From: Planctomycetota bacterium
Lineage (GTDB): Bacteria; Planctomycetota; Planctomycetia; Pirellulales; Pirellulaceae
Direction of reading: 5' to 3'
Length of the DNA: 64,000 bases
Assembly: GCA_026692845.1 (NCBI GenBank)
Contig: JAPLNM010000042.1
Location: 27,942-91,941, forward strand
Position numbers and translations under genes: made by a program. Numbering within the stretch: position 1 is the stretch's first letter; each line of letters starts with the position of its first letter. The notes beneath the pieces are model-generated. The model was not told the origin of the DNA. It saw only the letters and a program-made list of their open reading frames with translations, and did no database searches. This document shows positions 21,752-30,407 of this stretch, piece after piece.

Positions 21752-23068
21752 CTACTCCCGGCGGCTTGATGCAAGCACGTAAGACGAGGCCTTGTCGCTG
21801 ATGTCCTTGCGACACCAACCACCGGGCCATCGAATCTCCTTGACCGCCTTGTACGCATTGAGCTTGGCTAACGCCAAACTGTCCCCAACGGCAGTGACTC
21901 CAAGCACCCGACCACCAGCGGTGACCACCTTGCCATCCTGCATCGCTGTACCCGCATGAAAGACCTTCACGTCGGGAATCTGTGCCGCAGCCTCCAAACC
22001 CGTGATCTCCTGGCCCTTGCTGTACTCCCCAGGATAACCCGCACTGGCCATCACCACGCAAATCGAGGGACGCGGATCCCATATCGGCGCATCGATCTCC
22101 CCGAGCCGACCATCGACCGTCGCTTCGAGCACATCGAGCAAATCACTCTGCAATCGCATCAGAATCGGCTGGCACTCCGGATCCCCAAATCGGACGTTGT
22201 ACTCAAGAACTTTCGGTCCGTTATTCGTCAACATCAAACCCGCATACAACACCCCACGAAACGGTTTGCGACTCCGCTTCATCGTGTGGATCGTCGGGAC
22301 TAAAATCTTGTCTTCTACCGTCTCGAGCAAATCCGCATCGATCACCGGTGTGGGTGAATAAGCACCCATGCCTCCGGTGTTGGGACCCTGATCGCCATCA
22401 TAAGCCGCCTTGTGATCCTGTGCCGGCGGTAATGGCAAGATCGTTCGACCATCGGTAATCGCCAAGACGCTGACCTCTTGCCCCTCAAGACGCTCTTCGA
22501 TGACCATCGGCAAACTCGCCTTGCCAAACTCCAACTTCCTACCCATCCGGTCGATCGCTTCGAGGACTTGCTCTCGCCGCGAACACACAATCACCCCCTT
22601 ACCACTGGCCAACCCATCGGCTTTTACCACCAAGGCCGCCTTGTCCCGCTCACCAGGGTACCGCGCCTTGACATAACGCGTCGCACTGTCAGCATCCAAA
22701 AAGACCTGGTACTCGGCCGTAGGGACGTCCGCCTTACGCAACGCTTGCTTGCAAGCCACTTTGCTTCCCTCAAGCTGCGCAGCGGCCCGCGACGGTCCAA
22801 AGGCGCGTATTCCCTCCTGCTCCAAGGCGTCGACCAACCCCATCGTCAATGGCAGCTCAGGACCCACGACCACAAGATCGACCGACTCCTTTTTGGCAAA
22901 TCGAACCAATCCAGCGATGTCGTCGGCCGAAATCGCTACATTCTCTCCCTCAAGCGCCGTGCCGGCATTCCCAGGGGCGATCCATAAACGTGTAAGACGC
23001 GGACTTTGTCGGATTTTCCAAGCCAACGCATGCTCACGTCCACCATTGCCAACCACTAATACTCGCAT
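21752..23068 (-). CDS. purD: Phosphoribosylamine-glycine ligase (GAR synthetase)
   Basis: Second step of purine synthesis, an ATP-grasp ligase. Starts at ATG 23068 with MRVLVVGNGGREHALAWKI, the standard N-terminus, then PGNAGT, VVGPELPL, FGPSRAAAQLEGSK, the ATP-grasp segment ALVVKADGLASGKGV, EERLEGQEVSVLAITDG, QDHKAAYDGDQGPNTGGMGAYSP and NVRFGDPECQ. 438 residues fits the family (~425). The frame extends further upstream without homology. The last residues end one base from the gyrB stop on the opposite strand. Confidence 0.97.
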   Translation of the reverse strand: MRVLVVGNGGREHALAWKIRQSPRLTRLWIAPGNAGTALEGENVAISADDIAGLVRFAKKESVDLVVVGPELPLTMGLVDALEQEGIRAFGPSRAAAQLEGSKVACKQALRKADVPTAEYQVFLDADSATRYVKARYPGERDKAALVVKADGLASGKGVIVCSRREQVLEAIDRMGRKLEFGKASLPMVIEERLEGQEVSVLAITDGRTILPLPPAQDHKAAYDGDQGPNTGGMGAYSPTPVIDADLLETVEDKILVPTIHTMKRSRKPFRGVLYAGLMLTNNGPKVLEYNVRFGDPECQPILMRLQSDLLDVLEATVDGRLGEIDAPIWDPRPSICVVMASAGYPGEYSKGQEITGLEAAAQIPDVKVFHAGTAMQDGKVVTAGGRVLGVTAVGDSLALAKLNAYKAVKEIRWPGGWCRKDISDKASSYVLASSRRE

Positions 23069-23262
23069 CTCGTTGGATAACCTTATCGCCATTTGCCTAC
23101 GGAAAGACTCACCCAGACTCCGACCCGCAAACAGGCCGATCGGCCGACATTCTATTGGATTCCGAAAACTTCCCAAGCCTAAGGCGTTTTCCATCGGACT
23201 TTTCGCCGATCTTTTCGGTTTGCTATGATACAAAGGACCTCACAACTCGGAGAAAAAGCCCA

Positions 23263-24831
23263 ATGGTATCTGCTCATCGAAAAAAAATCGGTCTACGGAC
23301 CTCGAACCCCTTCGAACTTACCGACCTTGAACCGACGCGTCTATTGGCCTGGGCCGGTGTCCTACTAGGCCTCGCCTCGAATGCTTGCGCCCAAGTATCT
23401 CCAGCGGAATCTTCTGCAAACCAAACCGCCGCAACAACAGCAAGCGACCTCAAGGGATTCGTCGACTCGCGCACGAAAAATCGTGATACCATCCAATCAA
23501 GCCTCCGTAGCCAGTACCAAGCCCTCGAAAAATCGATGTCCTGGAAAGCCAAGGCCGGTTACGAGCGACTGACCCAAGAAGTCTATCTGCCATCGGACTT
23601 CGACGAAGACGTCCTAAAGAGCCTCGATGCGCTCGATCACCAGTGGCCTTTTTTAGATCTTCCTCTTGAGCCAGCAACGCGACAAGGAACCTGGATGGCC
23701 CACGGACTCTCGGCACGACCCGAGGACCCCAAACGTCCCTTGCAATACGTCGTGACCCCCTCGGGCCAATACGTAATGAACTGCTTTGCCTGCCACGGCG
23801 GTAACCTCTACGGTGCAAGCTATCCAGGAGCCCCAAACACGACCTACGCTCTTGAATCGCTCACCGAAAAGATCCGGAAAACGAAACTCAAACTCGGCAA
23901 ACCCTTAGCCCAAATGGACCTCGGCTCGATGGTCATGCCCCTGGGAACAACCAACGGCACGAGCAATGCGGTCATGTTCGGTGTGGCCCTGATGAACTTT
24001 CGAGACGCCGATCTGAATATCCATACCAACCGGATCCCCGCACCCATGGTCCACCACGACATGGACGCTCCCCCCTGGTGGCACTTCTACCGCAAGTCTC
24101 ACCTGTACATCGACGGCTTTGCCGAAAAAGGCCATAAAGGTCTCATGCAGTTCATGCTGGTTCGCCAAAACGGACCCGAGAAATTTCGACTCTGGGAAAA
24201 AGACTTTCGCGAAGTCTACCGATTCCTCGAAGAACTCCGACCTCCGAAGTTCCCGCTGTCGATCGACGCGGCCAAAGCTCAAAAAGGAGCCCTGGTCTTT
24301 CAGAACCACTGCGAGCGCTGCCATGGAACCTACCAGGCCTCCGATTCGACCAATCGAAACATCGGCAAATATCCCGAACGAATGGTCGATATCGATGATA
24401 TCAACACCGATCGTGTGCGATTCGATTCCCTGACGGCCAAACATCGCGACTCCTACGGCCAAAGCTGGTTTGCCGACTACGGCAAGCAAACCACGTACAC
24501 CCAAGTCGCAGGATACGTCGCTCCACCCCTGGATGGAATCTGGGCCTCGGCTCCCTACCTGCACAACGGGAGCGTTCCTACCCTCTGGCATTTGCTCCAT
24601 CCCCAAGAACGCCCCAAAGTTTGGAGACGCATCGCCATGGGACTCGACGAAGAATCGATCGGACTGGTCGTCGAGTCCCTCGATGCAGTCCCCACCAAAC
24701 TCCCTAACTCACAACGCCGTTGGTACTTCGATACCCAAGTCTTCGGCAAGGGTGCCCAGGGCCACGACTACCCAGACGAACTGACCGAGGATCAAAAGTC
24801 CGATTTGCTCGAGTATCTAAAGACTCTCTAA
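23263..24831 (+). CDS. Secreted di-haem cytochrome c
   Basis: 522 residues with two CxxCH haem-attachment sites, CFACH (174-178) and CERCH (350-354), and a probable export signal ending near residue 43 (LLAWAGVLLGLASNACAQ), preceded by an unusually long n-region. The ATG at 23263 has a GGAG ribosome site. The C-terminal part (GYVAPPLDGIWASAPYLHNGSVPTLWHLL) resembles the haem-ligand region of cytochrome c peroxidase/MauG-like or di-haem oxidoreductase proteins. Periplasmic electron transfer or peroxide chemistry is inference. It converges on the DUF1501 gene, overlapping its stop codon by four bases. Confidence 0.9.
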   Translation: MVSAHRKKIGLRTSNPFELTDLEPTRLLAWAGVLLGLASNACAQVSPAESSANQTAATTASDLKGFVDSRTKNRDTIQSSLRSQYQALEKSMSWKAKAGYERLTQEVYLPSDFDEDVLKSLDALDHQWPFLDLPLEPATRQGTWMAHGLSARPEDPKRPLQYVVTPSGQYVMNCFACHGGNLYGASYPGAPNTTYALESLTEKIRKTKLKLGKPLAQMDLGSMVMPLGTTNGTSNAVMFGVALMNFRDADLNIHTNRIPAPMVHHDMDAPPWWHFYRKSHLYIDGFAEKGHKGLMQFMLVRQNGPEKFRLWEKDFREVYRFLEELRPPKFPLSIDAAKAQKGALVFQNHCERCHGTYQASDSTNRNIGKYPERMVDIDDINTDRVRFDSLTAKHRDSYGQSWFADYGKQTTYTQVAGYVAPPLDGIWASAPYLHNGSVPTLWHLLHPQERPKVWRRIAMGLDEESIGLVVESLDAVPTKLPNSQRRWYFDTQVFGKGAQGHDYPDELTEDQKSDLLEYLKTL

Positions 24832-26306
24832 GCCAAGATCTCATGGGCGACTTGACCCGCGACATCGGTAAGCCTGAAATCGCGACCGGCATACCGATAG
24901 GTCAATCGCTCGTGATCCAATCCCATGATATGAAGGATCGTCGCGTGCAAATCATGCACGTGCATCTTCTTCTCGGTCGCATAGTATCCGTAATCGTCGG
25001 TGGCTCCATAAGCCAACCCACCCTTGACGCCAGCTCCAGCCATCCACATGCAAAATCCATGGGGATTGTGGTCGCGCCCATTGCCCTGGGATGTCGGCGT
25101 GCGGCCAAACTCCCCACCCCATAACACCAGCGTATCCTTGAGCAGCCCTCGCTGCTCAAGATCGGCTAGGAATCCCGCAATCGGTTTGTCGACCTCCGCC
25201 GCATTCTTCGTATGCCCCTGGTACAAATCCGAATGCTGATCCCATTGCACCTCGCTATCGCTGTGGGTGACCTGGACAAACCGGACCCCGCGCTCGAGAA
25301 AACGCCTCGCCATCAAGCATTGACGACCGAAATTCTCAGTCACCGGATCGTCCAGTCCGTAGAGCCGCAAAGTCGCTTGGGTCTCGGTGTGCAACTCCTG
25401 GATTTCAGGCAAACTCGATTGCATCCGAAATGCCAGCTCGTAAGCTCCCAATTGACCGGCGATCGAAGCCTCTTGGGGATAGGTCTTGGAAAAGTCCTCA
25501 TTCATCTTGGCCAACAAGTCCAGTTGCTTTCTCTGCGATGCTCGATCGAGCTTGGGATGAACAATGTGCTGAACCGAAGCTTGCTTGGCCGGCTGACTCG
25601 CATTGCCTATCGGGGTGCCTTGGCAATACGTCGGCAAAAACGCCGACCCCCAATTGTTCACCCCTCCGTGCGCCAAGGTCGGACAGATCGTTACAAAGGC
25701 CGGCAGGTCCTGATTCTCCGTACCGAGCCCGTAGGTGATCCAAGCACCCATGCTGGGCCTTACGAATTGATCGCTCCCGGTGTGCATCTTCAGAAGTGCG
25801 CCTCCGTGGGCAGGATTGCTCCCGTGAAGCGAACGCAATATGCAGAGCTTGTCGATATGCTTGGCAACGTTCGGAAAGAGTTCGCTGACTGGCAGGCCGC
25901 TTTGCCCATGCTTCGAGAAGGCCCAAGGCGACTTTAGCAAATTTCCTTGTTGAGCAAACACGACTCGGGGAAGCTCGAAAGGAGGTGGCTTGCCGTCGTC
26001 GCGGGTCAAAAGTGGTTTCGGGTCGAAGGTGTCAATGTGCGACGGACCACCCTTCATAAACAAAAAAACGATTCGCTTGGCCCGGGCTGGAAGATGCGGA
26101 CCGTTCGAACCTAGCAGACTCCCGGCCGATCGGTGGTTCGGGTCCTGACCCATGGCCAGGGTGTTGCCGAGCAAGCTTCGAAGGGCCAAATAGCCAAACC
26201 CCAAAGCGGTCGATTGAAGCATGCGACGGCGTGTGCTCGCCAATTGCAAATCGCTCTGCGAAGAAACTTCAAACCGACCCATAGCATTTTTGTTCTTAAG
26301 GAACAT
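24828..26306 (-). CDS. DUF1501 family protein with Tat signal
   Basis: About 492 residues; planctomycete exported protein of the sulfatase/alkaline-phosphatase-like superfamily. A Tat-like signal is visible (STRRRMLQSTALGFGYLALRSLL), and DUF1501 landmarks follow: FLFMKGGPSHIDTFDPKP, LFPNVAKHIDKLCILRSLHGSNPAHGG, ARRFLERGVRFVQVTHSD, DTLVLWGGEFGRTPTSQGNGRDHNPHGFCMW. I use ATG 26306, which overlaps the stop of the upstream DUF1553 gene by 11 bp (translational coupling); an in-frame ATG at 26282 (MGRFEVSSQ) is equally possible and a GTG lies at 26318. Such DUF1501-DUF1553 pairs are typical of planctomycetes and verrucomicrobia and are often linked to polysaccharide use; substrate unknown. Confidence 0.92.
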   Translation of the reverse strand: MFLKNKNAMGRFEVSSQSDLQLASTRRRMLQSTALGFGYLALRSLLGNTLAMGQDPNHRSAGSLLGSNGPHLPARAKRIVFLFMKGGPSHIDTFDPKPLLTRDDGKPPPFELPRVVFAQQGNLLKSPWAFSKHGQSGLPVSELFPNVAKHIDKLCILRSLHGSNPAHGGALLKMHTGSDQFVRPSMGAWITYGLGTENQDLPAFVTICPTLAHGGVNNWGSAFLPTYCQGTPIGNASQPAKQASVQHIVHPKLDRASQRKQLDLLAKMNEDFSKTYPQEASIAGQLGAYELAFRMQSSLPEIQELHTETQATLRLYGLDDPVTENFGRQCLMARRFLERGVRFVQVTHSDSEVQWDQHSDLYQGHTKNAAEVDKPIAGFLADLEQRGLLKDTLVLWGGEFGRTPTSQGNGRDHNPHGFCMWMAGAGVKGGLAYGATDDYGYYATEKKMHVHDLHATILHIMGLDHERLTYRYAGRDFRLTDVAGQVAHEILA

Positions 26307-29073
26307 AAAGGAACTCACTGCAAACCAATAGATTGTGCGCTACTTGCTCCCAACGGGCCCGGCTCGCGTCGGGTTGACCCATGACATAATCCAAAAGCCG
26401 CTGGCGCTCGTAAGGCTCGGGCTGGCGGCCTAAAACCTCTTCGAACAACCAATCGACACGGACAGGCGGCTCGCTGGAATATTCCTCGCTCCGCTGTGCC
26501 AATCGTTGCGCCGAATCGACAATCCAGTCGGCGTTGATCAACACGAGCATCTGCAACGATACCGTGCTGGTGTTGCGACTGCCGACAGGCATCGTCGGAT
26601 CCGGAAAATCAAATTGCTCCAACAGCGAGTACAAATGATTGCGGATAATGGGCAGATAAGCCGTTCTGCGGTCACTGTCGTACTTGGTGTGGTCGATCGA
26701 CGTGTGATCAAACACGAACTGCCGGTTCCTCAACGGTACCGACTTGCCACCCAACCGCAAATCCAATCCTCCGGAGGCATACAGGATCGAATCCCTGAGT
26801 TGCTCGGCCTCCATTCGACGCGGGGCGAAATACCAACGCAACCGATTCTCCGGATCGCTGGCTAAAGCCGACTCGGGCTCAGGATGTACGCTCGACATCT
26901 GATAGCTCGCAGAACTCAAGATCAAACGATTGAGCTCCTTGATCGACCAGCCCGATTCGATAAACCACCTAGCTAAGTAGTCGAGAAGCTCAGGATGCGA
27001 AGGCCTATCGCCCAAGACGCCAAAATTCTCCGTGGACTCGACAAGCCCCCTTCCAAAATGCCAACGCCAGACTCGGTTGACGATCACGCGTGCTACCAAT
27101 GGATGGCTCGGGGATGCTAACCAACGCGCCAACTCCAAACGGCCGCTGCTCTGACGCCCAAAGATCGGCGCACTGCCAGAGGTCAGCATCACACTCGGAA
27201 ATCCCCGCTCGACAAATCCACCAAGGTTGCGATAGCTCCCACGGATGTGAATAGGCAACCCATCGACGACCCCTTTGTCCCCGACTCCCATCACGGAAGA
27301 TTCGTCCGCAGCGCTGCTCTCGAAGACCCTCGCGACTTCGGCCAACTCGTGAATCTGCTTGAGGCTCGCCTCATCCAAAGCATGTTCCATTTTGGCCGGT
27401 ATGGCTAGAAAACCACCCGCATCCGACAAGGCGATCCGGGCGGCTTCAAGCTCCGGATCCTCGAGCCTCTTGACCTGCGGATCGGACTCCTTGGCCTTCT
27501 GCCACTCGTGCTCGACGCGCTCGAATAAGGCCCGGTAGTGAGCCCCAAGCCCAGCGAAATCTCCTAGGTCGGCCAAGGCGTGCCATTTTTCAAACAAAGG
27601 CGTCTGACGGTGGTTGTCCAAGTAGCGACGGCAATTGGCAAGCACCCGAGGATGCAACCCAAGCTCCCGACCCGCACTTTGCCACTCATTGAGCGTCGCC
27701 TCCGAAGTCAACGTCGATGCGATCGCTAGGTAGTCGGCTGCCTGCTGCTTGACACTCTGACGCAACTTGCTCATCGCTTCGTTCTTGAGTTTCGTCCAAG
27801 CTCCATTTTTCTCAGCGATTTGGGCTTCGACGGCCTTCACGTTGGCTTTTTCCGCATCGGTGGAAAACGAGATCTCATTCCAGTGCTTGATTGCGCCGTA
27901 ATTGCTATCGCCAAAGGTCTTGGTCCCCTTGAAAATCGCCGCAAGCGCATAGTAGTCTCGCTGCTTGATCGGATCGAATTTATGGTCATGGCAACGGGCG
28001 CAACCGAGCGTCATGCCCATGAAGCTTTTTCCGATCGTATCGATCTGCTCGTCGATCGTGTCCATCATCAGTTTGTCCCGATCCGGTTCGGCCAAAACTT
28101 TGGCTCCCAAGACCAAGTAGCCAGTCGCAGTCCTGGTTTCGAGACTCGCATCGGGTAACAAGTCGCCGGCGATCTGCTCCTCGATGAATCGATCGAACGG
28201 CTTGTCCTTGTTGAAAGCCTCAACCACGTAATCACGATACCGCCAAGCGTTTCCATAGGCGATGTTTTCATCCAATCCATTCGAGTCCGAATAGCGTGCC
28301 ACATCGAGCCAATGGCGAGCGTATCGAACCCCGTACTGCGGTGAACTCATCAAGCGATCGATCTGACGGTCGATCGCCTCAGGGCCAACGTCTTGTTCGA
28401 AGGCTCCGTATTCCCTCGGATCCGGAGGCAGTCCGATCAAGTCCATACTTAAACGGCGCAGCAGTTCGCGCCCCGAAGCCTGCGGCGAAGGACTTAGACC
28501 CCTGGACTCCAAAGCATGCAAGATAAACGCATCGATTGGATTGCGGCACCAATCGGCCTGCCGTGGTGTCGGTATCGCTACGGTCCCTAGCGGTCGCATC
28601 GACCAAAATGCCTGTCCCTGCTCGATGCTCATTCCAGTGGGCTTGCCCTCTTCGAATGGAGCTTCACCGCGGTTTGGATCCTCGCTGGGATCTTTTCTGG
28701 GATCGGGGGCTCCTGACAAGACCCATTTCTCTAGAACCGCGACCTGTGCATCGCTGAGTTTCCCGCTCGGTGGCATTTGCAAATCCGCATTCTGGTAACC
28801 GACGGCTCGGAGCAATAAACTCTCCGCCGGTTTATCCTCATCCAACGCCGGACCAGAGTCGCCCCCCTTTTGGATCGCCTTGCGATGATCCAATCGCAAA
28901 CCTCCCTGCCTTTCCATTCCGCTATGGCATTCATAACAGTGCTCGACCAAAATCGGTCGAACCTTGGTCTCGAAATACTCCAAGCCCTCAGCCTGCTGGG
29001 CATCGCTACGGAGAAGCCCCAAACAATTCCAAGCCATGAGCAAAAGGAGCGTCCGACGTAAAGATTCGTGCAT
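26296..29073 (-). CDS. Secreted PSCyt1-DUF1549-DUF1553 protein
   Basis: 925 residues with an N-terminal signal peptide (MHESLRRTLLLLMAWNCLGLLRSDA). The first domain is planctomycete cytochrome c type (VRPILVEHCYECHSG, haem motif at 46-50). DUF1549 follows (about 175-385: NPIDAFILHALE, RRLSMDLIGLPP, RYARHWLDVARYSDSNG), with a second CxxCH (CARCH, 358-362, in LGCARCHDHKFDP). DUF1553 occupies about 640-900 (ASPSHPLVARVIVNRVWRWHFGRGLV, STENFGVLGDRPSHPELLDYLA). Translationally coupled to the DUF1501 gene downstream. An exported redox-linked protein partnering DUF1501; the biochemical activity of the family is unknown. Confidence 0.95.
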   Translation of the reverse strand: MHESLRRTLLLLMAWNCLGLLRSDAQQAEGLEYFETKVRPILVEHCYECHSGMERQGGLRLDHRKAIQKGGDSGPALDEDKPAESLLLRAVGYQNADLQMPPSGKLSDAQVAVLEKWVLSGAPDPRKDPSEDPNRGEAPFEEGKPTGMSIEQGQAFWSMRPLGTVAIPTPRQADWCRNPIDAFILHALESRGLSPSPQASGRELLRRLSMDLIGLPPDPREYGAFEQDVGPEAIDRQIDRLMSSPQYGVRYARHWLDVARYSDSNGLDENIAYGNAWRYRDYVVEAFNKDKPFDRFIEEQIAGDLLPDASLETRTATGYLVLGAKVLAEPDRDKLMMDTIDEQIDTIGKSFMGMTLGCARCHDHKFDPIKQRDYYALAAIFKGTKTFGDSNYGAIKHWNEISFSTDAEKANVKAVEAQIAEKNGAWTKLKNEAMSKLRQSVKQQAADYLAIASTLTSEATLNEWQSAGRELGLHPRVLANCRRYLDNHRQTPLFEKWHALADLGDFAGLGAHYRALFERVEHEWQKAKESDPQVKRLEDPELEAARIALSDAGGFLAIPAKMEHALDEASLKQIHELAEVARVFESSAADESSVMGVGDKGVVDGLPIHIRGSYRNLGGFVERGFPSVMLTSGSAPIFGRQSSGRLELARWLASPSHPLVARVIVNRVWRWHFGRGLVESTENFGVLGDRPSHPELLDYLARWFIESGWSIKELNRLILSSASYQMSSVHPEPESALASDPENRLRWYFAPRRMEAEQLRDSILYASGGLDLRLGGKSVPLRNRQFVFDHTSIDHTKYDSDRRTAYLPIIRNHLYSLLEQFDFPDPTMPVGSRNTSTVSLQMLVLINADWIVDSAQRLAQRSEEYSSEPPVRVDWLFEEVLGRQPEPYERQRLLDYVMGQPDASRARWEQVAHNLLVCSEFLYVP

Positions 29074-29381
29074 TCGAAATACACTCCAGGCAGGTAAACA
29101 ATCGGATCCAACGACTCGCGTTCTGAGCGATTCGTCCGCTGGTATTCTACCACGAATTCCAACCGGTTACTTCCGCGAATTACCCACACAAACGCATCAC
29201 CATAAAACGATCACAGCCAATGCAAACCCCGACAAGGAACCCTTTGGTAGCGCTTCGACGACCTAAAAATCGGCTTAACAGGGAGAAAAGAGAAAGCCAA
29301 CCAACCCTGAATTCCCTACAATAGGTTGACTTTCCCCAATCCTTCCTGTCTTAGATTTGCTTATTCGAACCCCGTGCCATC
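29074..29381. other. Divergent intergenic region upstream of the ROK-lepA cluster
   Basis: 308 bp, no gene. Promoter-like hexamers TTGACT (29326-29331) and TTAGAT (29351-29356) are 19 bp apart, and an isolated TACAAT lies at 29317-29322; both are weak candidates for the plus-strand cluster. Nothing else stands out. Confidence 0.45.
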
Positions 29382-30407
29382 ATGACCCAACAAAAAACCA
29401 TACCCGTCGATCAGACCCATCCCCCCTACTTTTTTGGGATCGATGTCGGAGGCACAGGCATCAAGATCGGATTGACCGACGACCGAGGAACAACACTCGA
29501 CAACATCTCGATCGAAACGCTTGAGCCACAAGGCCCTGTCGAGGCGATGCGACGCGTCGCACAAGCTTGCCGAGCGATCTTAGGCAGGCTAGGGCTGGAC
29601 CAAGCGAGTGTTGTGCGAGCCGGGCTCGGCACGCCCGGGAGCCAAGACATCCGAAAGGGCATGCTGATCGAACCTCCCAACCACCCGCATTGGCACCATT
29701 TTCCGATCGTCCAATGCCTGGAAGAGACGCTCGAAATCCCGGTTTCCTACGCCAACGACGCCAACGCTGCGGCTTTCGGCGAATTCTGGGTCGGGACTGG
29801 GAAAATCCACGACAGCATGGTCCTTCTGACCCTCGGTACAGGAGTCGGCGGCGGGGTCATCATCGACAACCAATTGGTCGTCGGACGCAACAGTTTCGGC
29901 GGAGAATGCGGGCACATGATCATCGATCCGAGTCCCGAGGCTCGCCTGTGTGCATGGGGAGGAGGCAGAGGTCACCTGGAAGCTTATGCCAGCGCCTCGG
30001 GCGTCACGGCCCGAGCGCGCGAGGAACTCCAAGCCGGCGCCGAGAGTGTTTTGGCCGCCCATATCGACAAGATCACCGCCAAAAAGATCTTCGAAGCCGC
30101 CGAGCAGGGTGATGATTGGAGCTTGAAATTCATCGAGCGAACCGGCGATTACCTCGCCATCGGCATTACCAGCATGGTCCACATGGTCGACCCAGGTTTG
30201 GTCGTCTTGGGTGGCGCCATGAATTTCGGAGGGCCAAACTCCCCAACCGGCCGCCGATTCCTCGACTCGGTCCGCAAAGGCTTCGAAGCCCGCACCTTTG
30301 AAAATGTCCACAAAGGCACCAGCATCGAATTTGCCAGCCTAGGGGCCGATGCCGGTTACATTGGCGCTGCGGGAATCGCCCGTTGCGACTACCATAAGTC
30401 CTCATGA
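29382..30407 (+). CDS. ROK family sugar kinase (glucokinase-like)
   Basis: 341 residues of the ROK family, which phosphorylates glucose or related sugars. Seen: the ATP phosphate loop FFGIDVGGTGIKIG (17-30), PGSQD, the catalytic aspartate region ANDANAAAFGEFWVGTG (124-140), LTLGTGVGGGVI (149-160), GGECGHMIID (173-182). The zinc motif that in ROK proteins usually reads CxCGxxGC is CAWGGGRGH here (190-198): only one of the cysteines is kept and histidine replaces the last. The zinc site may thus be weak or altered. The gene overlaps lepA by four bases (ATGA), indicating coupling. Confidence 0.9.
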   Translation: MTQQKTIPVDQTHPPYFFGIDVGGTGIKIGLTDDRGTTLDNISIETLEPQGPVEAMRRVAQACRAILGRLGLDQASVVRAGLGTPGSQDIRKGMLIEPPNHPHWHHFPIVQCLEETLEIPVSYANDANAAAFGEFWVGTGKIHDSMVLLTLGTGVGGGVIIDNQLVVGRNSFGGECGHMIIDPSPEARLCAWGGGRGHLEAYASASGVTARAREELQAGAESVLAAHIDKITAKKIFEAAEQGDDWSLKFIERTGDYLAIGITSMVHMVDPGLVVLGGAMNFGGPNSPTGRRFLDSVRKGFEARTFENVHKGTSIEFASLGADAGYIGAAGIARCDYHKSS

